64,000 nucleotides of DNA from JABCYV01 sp035512155. GTDB taxonomy: Bacteria; Acidobacteriota; Terriglobia; Terriglobales; Acidobacteriaceae. Each line of letters starts with the position of its first letter. Position 1 is the stretch's first letter. Made by a program: the position numbers and the translations under genes. This document shows positions 25,158-34,322 of this stretch, piece by piece. A model generated the notes under the pieces. The model was not told the origin of the DNA and did no database searches. It saw nothing but the letters and a program-made list of their open reading frames with translations. The DNA lies in NCBI GenBank assembly GCA_035512155.1, contig DATKEN010000014.1, positions 1 to 64,000 of the forward strand, written 5' to 3'.

Positions 25158-28100
25158 TGTCGGGCTTCGCCATCCGCTATCCGTTCTTCATTATCGTAGT
25201 GTGTCTGATGGTCGCGATCGTGGGAGCCGTCACTCTGGTGCGGATGCCAGTCGATCTGTTTCCGCCCATCAACATTCCTGTAGTCGTGGTGGCAACTTTT
25301 TATTCCGGCATGCCGCCGGAGCAGATCGAAAGGGACATCACCAATCCCTTCGAGCGCTTTTTCACATTAGGTAGTGGAATTGACCACATCGAGTCACGTT
25401 CGCTTCCCGGGGTCAGTCTGATTAAGATTTACTTCCAGCCGGGAAGCGATGCCAATGCAGATCTCAGCACAATTTCTAATCTCGCGATGGCCGACCTGCG
25501 GCGCTTGCCCCCCGGCACGCTCCCGCCGGTCGTCCTTAAATTCGACGCATCGAGTCTTCCCGTCTGTCTTATTACTTTGAAAGGACAAGGCCTGAATGAG
25601 ACGCAATTGCGCGATCTTGGCCAATACAACGTGCGCAATCAATTCGCCGGTGTGCCTGGATCTTCTGTGCCGCAGCCCTTCGGCGGTCGCTACCGGCAGA
25701 TCATGGTCTACGTCGATCCGCTGAAGCTGGAGGCGCACCAGCTTTCGGTGATGGATGTCGTCCGCACCGTCAACGATAGCAACCTGATTCTGCCGGCCGG
25801 CGATGTGAAAATCGGGCCCGTCGACTACAACCTTTACACCAACAGCCAAGTTCCAAAAGCAACCGACATTAACGAGATGCCGCTTAAGACTGTTGGGCAG
25901 TCTTCCGTGCTGGTGCAGGACGTGGGACACGCCGTAGACGCACAGCAGATTCAGACCAACATCGTGCGCGTGGACGGTCAGCGCTCGGTGTATCTGCCGA
26001 TCCTGAAGCAAGGTGGTGATACCAACACCATTGCGGTGGTTGACGGTGTTAAGGAAGCAATCGCGAAGTTGGTAGATGTTCCCAAGCAGCTGGTAGCCAG
26101 GGTTGTGTTCGACCAATCGGTCTTCGTCAGAATGGCCATCGAGAACTTGCTCCACGAAGGCGCCATCGGGCTGCTGCTTACGGGATTGATGATCCTGCTC
26201 TTCCTCGGCAGCATGCGAGCCACGGCTGCGGTATTTCTGTCTATCCCACTCTCCGCGCTGGCGGCATTCCTGGCCATCGGCGCGTTCGGTGGCACAGTCA
26301 ACACTATGGTGCTGGGTGGGCTGGCGCTCGCTTTCTCGCGTCTAATCGACAACTCGGTGGTCGTGCTGGAAAACATTTTTCGACATTTGGAGATGGGCGA
26401 AACTCCCGAGGTGGCGGCGGAGAAAGGAGGCCAGGAGGTCTCATTGGCAGTGCTCGCGGCTACGTTAGCTACTGCCATTGTCTTCTTCCCCGTGATTTTT
26501 CTGTATGGCGTGAGCCGGTTCTTATTCATCGCCCTCGCCGTCGCGGTCGTTCTTTCCCTATTGGCTTCCTATGCGGTGGCGATGGCGGTGGTTCCGTTGT
26601 TCTGCGCCAAGCTGATTCGTCGTCCACACTTGACTCACGAGCACGAGGTTTCCACGGGTGGCTTTGGAAGGATTGTAGCCGGCTTCAACCGTTATTTCGA
26701 AAAGTTGGTGCGCTACTACGACCACACGCTAAACCGTTCCTTGTTGCGGCCCGTTGCTACCACGATCGGGCTGGCAGGCATTTCGCTGCTGAGTCTCTCG
26801 TTATATCCGCTCCTGGGCGTGGCCTTCTTTCCTCGGACCGACCCAGGCCAGTTCGTGATCAACGTCAAGGCCCCCTCGGGCACACGAATTGAGCTCAGCG
26901 AAAAATATGTGAAGCAAGTGGAGGATGAAATCCGTGAGGTCGTGCCTGCCAATGAACTCAGCATGATTGTCTCCAATATAGGTCTGACTACTGATTTCTC
27001 TGCGATCTACACGCCAAACTCGGCGCCCCATACGGGTTTTGTGCAGGTCAGCCTCAAGCAAGATCACAAAGTTGGCAGCTACGAGTACATGAGAAGAGTT
27101 CGTAAAAAATTGGCCGAGGACCTGCCTCAGATCAGTACATATTTTCAGTCGGGCGGGTTAGTGGATTCGGTATTGAATATGGGCATGCCGGCCCCCATTG
27201 ATGTTCAGGTGAGTGGCAACAACCTGGACCAAACTTACGCGGTGGCGAGCATTATTGCCGCGCAGGTGCGGAAGCTTTCCGCGGTAAGTGCCGTCCTCAT
27301 TCCTCAGGACATCGATTATCCTGCGCTGCGTCTGGACATTGACCGCGAGAAGGCCAGCTTAGTGGGACTTTCACAGAAGGAAGTTGTCGATAACATTATT
27401 ACGGCGCTAACTTCAAACGGTATGATTGCCCCCGACTATTGGATTGATCCCAAGACCGGAAATCCCTACATGCTGACAGTGCAGTACGCGGAGGACCAGG
27501 TCAAAACACTGACTGACTTGAAACAGATTCCGCTGCGGGGCGCCAGGAGCAACGCGCCGACTACGCTGGACACCGTGGTGAATGTGCACATGATTCCGTC
27601 CCCCACCGAAGTAGATCACTATCAGTTATTCCGCGTCATTGATTTGTACGTGTCTCCGAAGGGCGAAGACTTGGGGCGGGTATCCTCACAAATCGAACAA
27701 ATCATTCAGAAAACCAAACTTCCAGAAGGCGTGCGTATCAATGTGCGTGGTTCGGTGCAGGGAATGCGCTCTTCATTTAAGAGTTTTGGGGTTGGGCTGG
27801 TGCTGGCGACGGTGCTGGTTTATCTGGTGCTGGTGGCTCAGTTTGCTTCTTTCCTTGATCCTTTCATCATCTTGTTGGCGGTTCTTCCTGGTCTGGCTGG
27901 AGTTCTGCTTCTGCTGCTGATCACGGGAACTACGTTGAATGTCATGTCGCTGATGGGACTCGTAATGATGGTGGGCATCGTGGTTTCGAACAGTATTTTG
28001 ATCGTGGAGTTCGCCAGAAATCTTCGCGTCCGAGGCACGCCTCTGAAGGAAGCGGTGGCCCTGGCCTCGCGTCTACGACTGCGTCCTATTCTGATGACCT

Positions 28101-28294
28101 CTCTGGCGACTCTCCTGGGATTGGTCCCCATGGCTATGAAGCTGGGGACCGGCGCGGAAGCTTATGCGCCGCTGGCGCGGGCAATTATTGGCGGGTTGCT
28201 GGTTTCGGTCGTGGTCACGGTTTACCTGGTGCCAGCTGCCTATGTCTGGTTCCATGGTGAAAAAGAAACCGCTACTGGAGCCCTGCCCGCATGA
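25157..28294 (+). CDS. RND efflux inner-membrane permease (HAE1/AcrB type)
   Basis: A 1045-residue proton-driven pump with the twelve-membrane-segment plan: TM1 about 10-30, a large periplasmic porter loop (to about 335), TM2-7, a second loop and TM8-12. Conserved family segments include GMPPEQIERDITNPFERFF and YEYMRRVRKKLAEDLPQIST. The proton-relay equivalents differ from AcrB: the TM4 Asp pair reads D398-N399 and the TM10 position of AcrB K940 is S944 (VVSNSILIVEF). Substrate specificity is not readable. The order MFP-permease-TolC, with overlapping start/stops on both sides, makes one efflux operon. Confidence 0.93.
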   Translation: MSGFAIRYPFFIIVVCLMVAIVGAVTLVRMPVDLFPPINIPVVVVATFYSGMPPEQIERDITNPFERFFTLGSGIDHIESRSLPGVSLIKIYFQPGSDANADLSTISNLAMADLRRLPPGTLPPVVLKFDASSLPVCLITLKGQGLNETQLRDLGQYNVRNQFAGVPGSSVPQPFGGRYRQIMVYVDPLKLEAHQLSVMDVVRTVNDSNLILPAGDVKIGPVDYNLYTNSQVPKATDINEMPLKTVGQSSVLVQDVGHAVDAQQIQTNIVRVDGQRSVYLPILKQGGDTNTIAVVDGVKEAIAKLVDVPKQLVARVVFDQSVFVRMAIENLLHEGAIGLLLTGLMILLFLGSMRATAAVFLSIPLSALAAFLAIGAFGGTVNTMVLGGLALAFSRLIDNSVVVLENIFRHLEMGETPEVAAEKGGQEVSLAVLAATLATAIVFFPVIFLYGVSRFLFIALAVAVVLSLLASYAVAMAVVPLFCAKLIRRPHLTHEHEVSTGGFGRIVAGFNRYFEKLVRYYDHTLNRSLLRPVATTIGLAGISLLSLSLYPLLGVAFFPRTDPGQFVINVKAPSGTRIELSEKYVKQVEDEIREVVPANELSMIVSNIGLTTDFSAIYTPNSAPHTGFVQVSLKQDHKVGSYEYMRRVRKKLAEDLPQISTYFQSGGLVDSVLNMGMPAPIDVQVSGNNLDQTYAVASIIAAQVRKLSAVSAVLIPQDIDYPALRLDIDREKASLVGLSQKEVVDNIITALTSNGMIAPDYWIDPKTGNPYMLTVQYAEDQVKTLTDLKQIPLRGARSNAPTTLDTVVNVHMIPSPTEVDHYQLFRVIDLYVSPKGEDLGRVSSQIEQIIQKTKLPEGVRINVRGSVQGMRSSFKSFGVGLVLATVLVYLVLVAQFASFLDPFIILLAVLPGLAGVLLLLLITGTTLNVMSLMGLVMMVGIVVSNSILIVEFARNLRVRGTPLKEAVALASRLRLRPILMTSLATLLGLVPMAMKLGTGAEAYAPLARAIIGGLLVSVVVTVYLVPAAYVWFHGEKETATGALPA

Positions 28295-29700
28295 TCAAGA
28301 ATGCGCCGCTGCTCGTTCTCACGGCTCTGCTGCTGCGAGTCTATTGTCCCGCGCAGACTGCTCTAAATCTGCAGACCCGCTCGAGCTTGCCGTCGGCGCC
28401 GGTGCCGCAGTTGGATTCGAGTCAGAGTGGCCTATCCGGGAGCAGTGAACAGGTATCTCCTTCCTCGGGTAATTCCAACCAGCCAACGTCATTGTCGTTG
28501 AAAGAAGCCGAAGCTCTGGCTTTAAAGAACAATCCACAAATCTCTGCTGCTCGGCTGATTGCTCTCGCCTCGCAACAGGTAATGCGAGAAGCGCGTTCTA
28601 ATTTATGGCCAACCGCGACGGCCGACCTGACAGCCGTAGATTCTCGCGACAACAGTCGCATCACAGCCGGTGGGCTCAACAATCCCATCATCTATCAGCG
28701 CGCCGCGGCCGGCGTCGTTGTCAGTCAGTTGATCACTGACTTCGGACGGACGAGAAACCTGGGAGCAAGTGCCAGTTTTGCCGCCAAAGCTGAAGATCAG
28801 AATGCGGTGGCCACTAAGGAACAAGTGCTTCTGGCGGTGAATCAGGCTTTCTACAATGCCTTGCAGGCGCATGCTGTTTTGAGCGTCGCGCAGCAAACGG
28901 TGAGTGCCCGGCAAACGGTTGCTGATCAGGTAGGGGCTCTTTATCAGAGCAAGTTGAAGTCTCAACTTGACTTCAGTTTCGCCAACGTCAATCTGGCGCA
29001 GGCTAAGCTGCTTCTTTTGGACGCGGAAAACAATGAGAACGCCGCGCTGGCGACTCTTTCCGCGATTCTGGGGTATGCAACCGCGCGGAACTTTCAATTA
29101 GTTGAGGACACAACTCCGGTAACGGCGCCACCGGGCAATGTGGATGAACTAGTTTCACAGGCTTTTGTGAATCGTCCAGAAATTCTGTCGCTCGGTTTTC
29201 AGTACCAATCCGCTACCAAGTTCCAAATCGCGGAGCGCGATTTGATGCTGCCGAATATCCGGGCGCTAGGCGCGATAGGCGACACGCCAGTGCGCAATCC
29301 GGTTCTTTCTAATTGGTATGGCGCGGTGGGCGTAAATGTCGAAATACCGGTGTTCAACGGTTTTCTCTATGCGGCGAGATCACGAGAGGCAAGTCTAAGG
29401 GCGCAGGCCACGCAGGACCGCCTACGCGATCTGCGCGACCGCATTTCACGTGATGTGCGAACCAGTTGGTTGAACGCCAATACGGCCTATCAGCGGCTCA
29501 GTGTTACTCAGCAATTGCTCGATCAAGCCAACCTGGCACTCGATCTCGCTCAAACGCGCTACAAACTGGGGCTGAGTTCCATTGTGGAGTTGAGTCAGGC
29601 ACAGCTTCAGCAGACTCAGGCCCAGATCAGCAACGTACAAGCCGGGTCTGACTACCGCCTGGCTTTGGCTGTTTTGCGCTACGAGACTGTGGGGATATAA
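28291..29700 (+). CDS. Outer-membrane efflux channel (TolC family)
   Basis: A 469-residue outer-membrane factor. Signal region 1-25, a Ser/Pro/Asn linker, then the typical repeated helical hairpins: LSLKEAEALALKNNPQISAARL, VNQAFYNALQAHAVL, SLRAQATQDRLRDLRDRISRDV and ALDLAQTRYKLGLSSIVELSQAQLQQTQAQ. It ends the RND operon; its start overlaps the permease stop by four bases (ATGA). Confidence 0.92.
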   Translation: MIKNAPLLVLTALLLRVYCPAQTALNLQTRSSLPSAPVPQLDSSQSGLSGSSEQVSPSSGNSNQPTSLSLKEAEALALKNNPQISAARLIALASQQVMREARSNLWPTATADLTAVDSRDNSRITAGGLNNPIIYQRAAAGVVVSQLITDFGRTRNLGASASFAAKAEDQNAVATKEQVLLAVNQAFYNALQAHAVLSVAQQTVSARQTVADQVGALYQSKLKSQLDFSFANVNLAQAKLLLLDAENNENAALATLSAILGYATARNFQLVEDTTPVTAPPGNVDELVSQAFVNRPEILSLGFQYQSATKFQIAERDLMLPNIRALGAIGDTPVRNPVLSNWYGAVGVNVEIPVFNGFLYAARSREASLRAQATQDRLRDLRDRISRDVRTSWLNANTAYQRLSVTQQLLDQANLALDLAQTRYKLGLSSIVELSQAQLQQTQAQISNVQAGSDYRLALAVLRYETVGI

Positions 29701-29760
29701 AGGATAGAGTCCTTCCGCCGGCTTTCAAGATAGTCGAGAGGCGGTGCGCTCACGATAGGT

Positions 29761-30402
29761 CTATTGACAGTCTGCGATCGGGTTAAAGGCCGATCCTGAG
29801 TCGCATGGTGGCAGCACATGCGTTTCTTTATGCTTGAGTACCCATAATCCGTCGCCGTTGGTGATGTAGATCAATTTGCGCGCGTCGTCTGCGAGAACAC
29901 TGGTGACTCCCTCGAATGTCTGCAGTGTCCGCGGATTCTTCGGATCACTTAAGTCCAGCACTCTCACCGACTCGGTGGGACGCACAGCATCCGCAGTTCC
30001 TTGTGGTCTTGCCTGCACCAGTTCGTGGCGGGAGCCCGCCGTACCCGAGCTCGCCGGAGCTTCGGCGAGGGCGATCCCTCCTCCCAGCATTTGCAATCTC
30101 GCGCCAGAGCCCTTGTTCGGCAGGACCATGCGGTTCGTAACATTCGGCCGATACGGTTTGGTGACGTCAATGACCGTGTAAGCTGGCTTGGAAGTCTGCT
30201 GGATGTACAGGTATTGCTTGCTGTCTTCCTGCTGCAGGAACATCTGATTTACCGCAGGTCCCGGCAGCGGCAGATGGGCAATGACCGTTGCCGACTGCGC
30301 GGGCGCTTCTTTGTCTTTACCTTTTGCCATCGCCGACGGCATCATCAAGACGAGCAGCGCTACCGCCACTCCGACACCCTTCCGCAACGCTGTGTTGATC
30401 AT
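29761..30402 (-). CDS. Exported LVIVD-repeat protein (paralog B)
   Basis: A 213-residue exported protein. The start at 30402 (MINTALRKGVGVAVALLVLMM) is chosen because it opens a signal peptide; the open frame reaching 30873 would overlap the lipoprotein gene. Repeats are YTVIDVTKPYRPNV near 75 and VRVLDLSDPKNPRTLQTF near 155, with LIYITNGDGLWVLKHK near 185, ending in CDS-x2-F-x-PIADCQ like paralog A (22325-22984). It is the last gene of a minus-strand operon with the lipoprotein and the porin (gap 34 bases from the lipoprotein stop). Confidence 0.8.
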   Translation of the reverse strand: MINTALRKGVGVAVALLVLMMPSAMAKGKDKEAPAQSATVIAHLPLPGPAVNQMFLQQEDSKQYLYIQQTSKPAYTVIDVTKPYRPNVTNRMVLPNKGSGARLQMLGGGIALAEAPASSGTAGSRHELVQARPQGTADAVRPTESVRVLDLSDPKNPRTLQTFEGVTSVLADDARKLIYITNGDGLWVLKHKETHVLPPCDSGSAFNPIADCQ

Positions 30403-30436
30403 TTTCAATCGGCTAACCCCCTTCGCGCCTCTCTGA

Positions 30437-32284
30437 TTATTGCTGAGCGTAGACCCCAATACAACCGTTCGCGCTTTGGGTGGTACACCCTGCGCCCGCC
30501 TGCAGTGGCACGAACACATGATTGTTAGTGGGATCAACGGCCACGCTGTGGGAATTGGAGTTGGTGACGACATTTTGCAGCCAGAGATTGGTCCGGGCAT
30601 CAATGATGCCGAGCACCGGCCCGGTCGGCATGTCTCTGGCGGCCAGGTAGTATCGGTTGTCGCCCGGGTTGTACCAGATCTCGTCCACGCCACCGACATT
30701 GTTAATGGTAGCGAGAATCCCGCCCGAGGTGCCGTCAATAACGTACATGTTTGGGGGGAACGCTTCTCCATCATGGTCCGCGCAACCCACAAGGAAATTG
30801 TTACCCGGCCCTTGAACGACGCTAGTAGGCATGCAGTTGGGCATAGGGAACGAGTTCTCGACAAAAGGCCCATTGGGACTTCCGAGGTTTGGATTAATGA
30901 CGTCCACCGTACCGACGGTCAAATTACTTGCGCTGGCACTCGAATTGGTAACCAGAAAACGGCCAGTGTTGGGATTGAAAGCCGATCCGCCTATTCCAGC
31001 TATGGCGACTGCACCGGTGCAACCGGAAGACGGCGTAGGACCCTGCACCGCGCAGTACGATCCATCAGGATTCAGCATCGGACCGTGGTGGCAAGACCTG
31101 TCTGGACCAAGGATATTTACACCCCCTCCGTGACCGCTAACGCCCGACAGAGCCGTTGTCGAAGGATCCGGACAAGGGAACGCGCCGCCTCCGTTCAGAC
31201 CCATATCGTCGATTACGACGCCGGTGTTGTTAGCGGCTGCGCCATCGTAATAAATCTGCCCGAGGACGCATGTAGGAGGGTTAATGGGCCCGCTGGCAGG
31301 GGTGGCGTTGCCTTGTCCGGCTCCGACCAAGGGCGGGCCATAGGGCATAGTAGCAGCGAAGGGCAAACAATGATCGGTGGCAAAGACACCGGTTGGGCTC
31401 ACGATGTTGGTAACGTCAACTAGTGTCACGAAGGGAAATCCAGGATCGCCGTTTGCCACTAACAGAATGGTTGTACCATTGATCACTCCGATGCTCATTT
31501 CGTCCGATCTCAGGTCTCCACATGTGGCATCGGAAAATGCTCGCCCGTTGGCTGAGGCGGCGCAGGGGCCGATGCCGCTTGGGCCGTCGTAATCAGGAGA
31601 CACACCGGTAGAAAACTCAGCGATCATGGTTGGCCCGGGGGGAAGCTTAGTGGCAGTGGTGCTGTAAGTTGTTGAGGTGAGGTCGAAGGCCGCCACACTG
31701 GCGCTGCCGTTACCGACGAAAAGAGTCTTGTTATCCGGACTCAGGACCTCGCCATCAGGCGCTGATAGCGGGTTCAGGCCATTGGCCCGGGCGGCGCAGC
31801 ATTGTGCGCCGGGAAAGCCTCCAAAAAGGCCGTTGGGACCAAACAGAGGAATATGGAACAAGCCGGTTCTGCAACCGAACCGAGTCCAGTTACCAAAGCC
31901 TGAAACAATAGGAGGAATTTGGTCCCCAGCAGCATCCGTAGCGCAGGCGCTTGCGTTGACGCCGCCGCCTGCCACACCGTTGGCGCCAGAAAAGAAGTTG
32001 ACCGCTACGTTTTGCAGGGTATCAACCACAACCACGTCCAGGCCAATACGGTCCGATACGAAGAAACGGTGATTGACCGGATCCACCACGCTGATGTCAA
32101 ACGAATTGAACGGGCCGCCCGGCTCGCCCGTGGGATTATGTTCCGGCACCGGGATGATGACGATGTTGGCATAACCATCATTCTGCGTGGTGCCGCACAC
32201 TGGGCAGTTCTTGGTCGCGCCGCAACCACTTGCGAGGACAAACAACACCGTGAGAAGAAAAGAAAGCAGAATTCTGTATTTCAT
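30437..32284 (-). CDS. Beta-propeller lipoprotein
   Basis: A 615-residue predicted lipoprotein. The start at 32284 follows GGAGGAG and opens MKYRILLSFLLTVLFVLASGC, with a lipobox ending in Cys20 or thereabouts, then CGATKNCPVCGTT. Repeating blocks such as FDISVVDPVNHRFFVSDRIG, VVVVDTLQNVAVNFF and VVTNSNSHSVAVDPTNNHVFVPL are YVTN/NHL-like propeller blades. Many Cys and Pro/Gly loops are present. No enzymatic family recognised; it may be a surface-binding lipoprotein. Sits between the porin and LVIVD gene. Confidence 0.75.
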   Translation of the reverse strand: MKYRILLSFLLTVLFVLASGCGATKNCPVCGTTQNDGYANIVIIPVPEHNPTGEPGGPFNSFDISVVDPVNHRFFVSDRIGLDVVVVDTLQNVAVNFFSGANGVAGGGVNASACATDAAGDQIPPIVSGFGNWTRFGCRTGLFHIPLFGPNGLFGGFPGAQCCAARANGLNPLSAPDGEVLSPDNKTLFVGNGSASVAAFDLTSTTYSTTATKLPPGPTMIAEFSTGVSPDYDGPSGIGPCAASANGRAFSDATCGDLRSDEMSIGVINGTTILLVANGDPGFPFVTLVDVTNIVSPTGVFATDHCLPFAATMPYGPPLVGAGQGNATPASGPINPPTCVLGQIYYDGAAANNTGVVIDDMGLNGGGAFPCPDPSTTALSGVSGHGGGVNILGPDRSCHHGPMLNPDGSYCAVQGPTPSSGCTGAVAIAGIGGSAFNPNTGRFLVTNSSASASNLTVGTVDVINPNLGSPNGPFVENSFPMPNCMPTSVVQGPGNNFLVGCADHDGEAFPPNMYVIDGTSGGILATINNVGGVDEIWYNPGDNRYYLAARDMPTGPVLGIIDARTNLWLQNVVTNSNSHSVAVDPTNNHVFVPLQAGAGCTTQSANGCIGVYAQQ

Positions 32285-32347
32285 CGGATCTCCTCCTGCG
32301 ATTTTTCCTGCCTGGCCCAACCGCCCTTCCATGGTGGTGAGCCCTCG

Positions 32348-33928
32348 CTAGAACCTGAACTGTAGCCGGTTCAGGAAGACAAAGAAATTCTGCGGCACTT
32401 GACCGGTAACGCTAGGATCCTTCAGCCGATCCACGGAAAAGTTAGCCTGGTACTTAACCCAATAATTGAGGTACCAGTTGAGGCCAAAGGTGAACTGGTC
32501 GGTGTGATCGTTGAAAGTGGCGACGAACCCTGGGGTGAAGGAGTTGAGTTGATCAATTCCCGGTTCCTTCGCCTGTATGCGGTCGTAGCGGAATGCGGCT
32601 TCAAAGGCTCCGAGTCCGTGTCCCCCAGTTGGACCTTCAGGACCAAGATAGGGATGCTTCACCTTTGGCGTTCCGTTTTCTGGACGGGTTTCGCCAGTCA
32701 GCAAGTAAGTGAATTGCGCGTAGCCAGCCTTGGCGACGATTCCCTGCAGGTTGGTGAACCCGAGCCCGTCGGACTGCTCGGAGCCAACCGCGCGGCGGAA
32801 TTGGTTCAGCTGATCGTATTCGGCGCGCACGGCCCAGGGACCATGTACCCACGTAATTTCGCCGTTATAGCGCTCGATCGGACCGTTGATTCGAAACGAA
32901 GGGAAGAAAGTGTAAGCGGCATCGGGTATGGCGGCGTTAAAGCTTTGCTCACCTGAAAGACCCCTGCTGCGCCCGTGGCCGATTGATCCCCCGAAGGCAA
33001 ATCCTTGAAATAGGCTATTTTTCTTTTTGCGCCAGGGGTAGAAGCGCAGCCTGCCGATCACTTCTGGCTCGCTCGTAGTGTTATTGGCCAAAATTCCCTT
33101 ACCATTGAATGCTCCCAGCCAGTACTGAATAGCGCCTCCGTAAATGTCGCCGTGGATAGTAACGCCGGGACTGCGGAAGGCTGTCGACGCTGATGGATAG
33201 AGAAGAGAGGCCAGCGACCGTTCCACGAAATCAATGTTAGTGACCGCGGTCAACGTTTCTTGGGCAAAAGGCTCCTTGTACTGACCTACTTGAACGTGGA
33301 ACTGGGGGATCACCATGGCGTTGACGTAGAGATCACGAAGAATCAAACCGTTCGTGGCGGCAGCATCAGCCAGCAACGCAAAGTTGTAATGGGAGCCGTA
33401 GTTCCCCTGAAAGCCGAAACGCGCCCGCCGGATAAGAAACGTATTAGGCGGGGCGCCGTCGCCGCTGTAGGCGCGGAAATCGCTTTGAAAATAACCATAC
33501 GGCTGGAGTTGGAATTGACCGTCGGGACTACGAATGAAGAAGTGCTCTCCGTTCCATCCCGCAATGGGGGTCGGTTCCTTTTTCGCCGCAGCCGGCTGTT
33601 GCTCCAGGAGAGCCGGTTCCGCGAGCACAGGCTGCACCAGCGTGGCATTTATCAGGCGAGGACCGTTTGCCGCCTGCGAATCAACCAACCCAGCGTTGGA
33701 CGCCTGCGAGTTGGCCTCGACCAGTCGCTGAACCATCGTCTTCAGTTCTTCGATGGTTTGTTGCTGCGCGGCGACTTCGCTGCGCAACTGCTGGACTTCT
33801 TCTTTGGTTGCGCCCGAGGAAGCCGACGTCGCAGTCTGGTCAGCGGGTCCAGTGCTCTGAGCATGAGCCGGCGAACCTAGCGCGGCGAAAATTATCACAA
33901 GCAGGAAAAACGTTGGTAGCGAGCGCAT
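32348..33928 (-). CDS. OprO/OprP-type outer-membrane porin
   Basis: A 526-residue porin with signal peptide (1-23), a coiled-coil trimerisation-like region (about 40-75, KEEVQQLRSEVAAQQQTIEE), a Pro/Ala-rich linker, and a barrel that opens with WNGEHFFIRSPDGQFQLQPYGYFQSD and reads RRARFGFQGNYGSHYNFALLAD and VGQYKEPFAQETLTAVTNIDFVERSL, the phosphate-selective-porin fold. It ends in LQFRF with a terminal Phe. The solute (phosphate, other anions or polymers) is uncertain. First gene of the porin-lipoprotein-LVIVD operon. Confidence 0.88.
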   Translation of the reverse strand: MRSLPTFFLLVIIFAALGSPAHAQSTGPADQTATSASSGATKEEVQQLRSEVAAQQQTIEELKTMVQRLVEANSQASNAGLVDSQAANGPRLINATLVQPVLAEPALLEQQPAAAKKEPTPIAGWNGEHFFIRSPDGQFQLQPYGYFQSDFRAYSGDGAPPNTFLIRRARFGFQGNYGSHYNFALLADAAATNGLILRDLYVNAMVIPQFHVQVGQYKEPFAQETLTAVTNIDFVERSLASLLYPSASTAFRSPGVTIHGDIYGGAIQYWLGAFNGKGILANNTTSEPEVIGRLRFYPWRKKKNSLFQGFAFGGSIGHGRSRGLSGEQSFNAAIPDAAYTFFPSFRINGPIERYNGEITWVHGPWAVRAEYDQLNQFRRAVGSEQSDGLGFTNLQGIVAKAGYAQFTYLLTGETRPENGTPKVKHPYLGPEGPTGGHGLGAFEAAFRYDRIQAKEPGIDQLNSFTPGFVATFNDHTDQFTFGLNWYLNYWVKYQANFSVDRLKDPSVTGQVPQNFFVFLNRLQFRF

Positions 33929-34103
33929 GGTTTCCTCTCCCGGGATGGTTTTGCAAAACGGGGCCTGCCCTGCGGGTGGCGGAACCGAGGAACGCGCTCA
34001 CCTGTGGTTCAGGGCAACGGACGAGTGGAATGAGACGTCTGCGTCTGAATCGCCACAACATGTAAGTGATATGAAAAGCGGACCTCTTGGTCCGGGGCGG
34101 TTG

Positions 34104-34131
34104 TTTATCACAATCTAAAAGGTGCTGTCAA
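34104..34131 (-). promoter_or_regulatory. Candidate sigma-70 promoter of the porin operon
   Basis: On the minus strand: TTGACA (34131-34126), 16-base spacer and GATAAA (34109-34104) preceded by TGT, an extended -10. The predicted leader before the porin start is about 170 bases. Confidence 0.5.
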
Positions 34132-34137
34132 GAAAAC

Positions 34138-34156
34138 TCTGACTGAGCCGGTCAGA
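34138..34156. promoter_or_regulatory. Inverted repeat TCTGAC-7-GTCAGA
   Basis: Six-base perfect arms, immediately upstream of the -35 box of the porin promoter, a usual place for an activator or repressor site. The regulator is unknown; the FadR-type gene on the other side is a candidate. Confidence 0.35.
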
Positions 34157-34322
34157 ATGGGACTTCGGGAGGCGAAGGCCTACAGTTCCCCGGTATCCGC
34201 CACCCGTATTGCGGTGGTGATGGTGAGCCGGCCGACCAAGGAATTAGCCCTAACACCAACCGGCCAACCACGTAAAACGACCCGCCCTCCCCAGAGCTCG
34301 TGGCCTTGACCGTCCGAGTACA

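Noticed and set aside
25394..26155. 253-residue open frame on the minus strand
   Set aside because: Antisense to the RND permease porter domain.
30403..30873. N-terminal extension of LVIVD paralog B
   Set aside because: It would overlap the lipoprotein gene in another frame, and the signal peptide begins at 30402.
30440..31423. 327-residue open frame on the plus strand
   Set aside because: Antisense to the well-supported lipoprotein, His/Arg/Ala-rich, no ribosome site.
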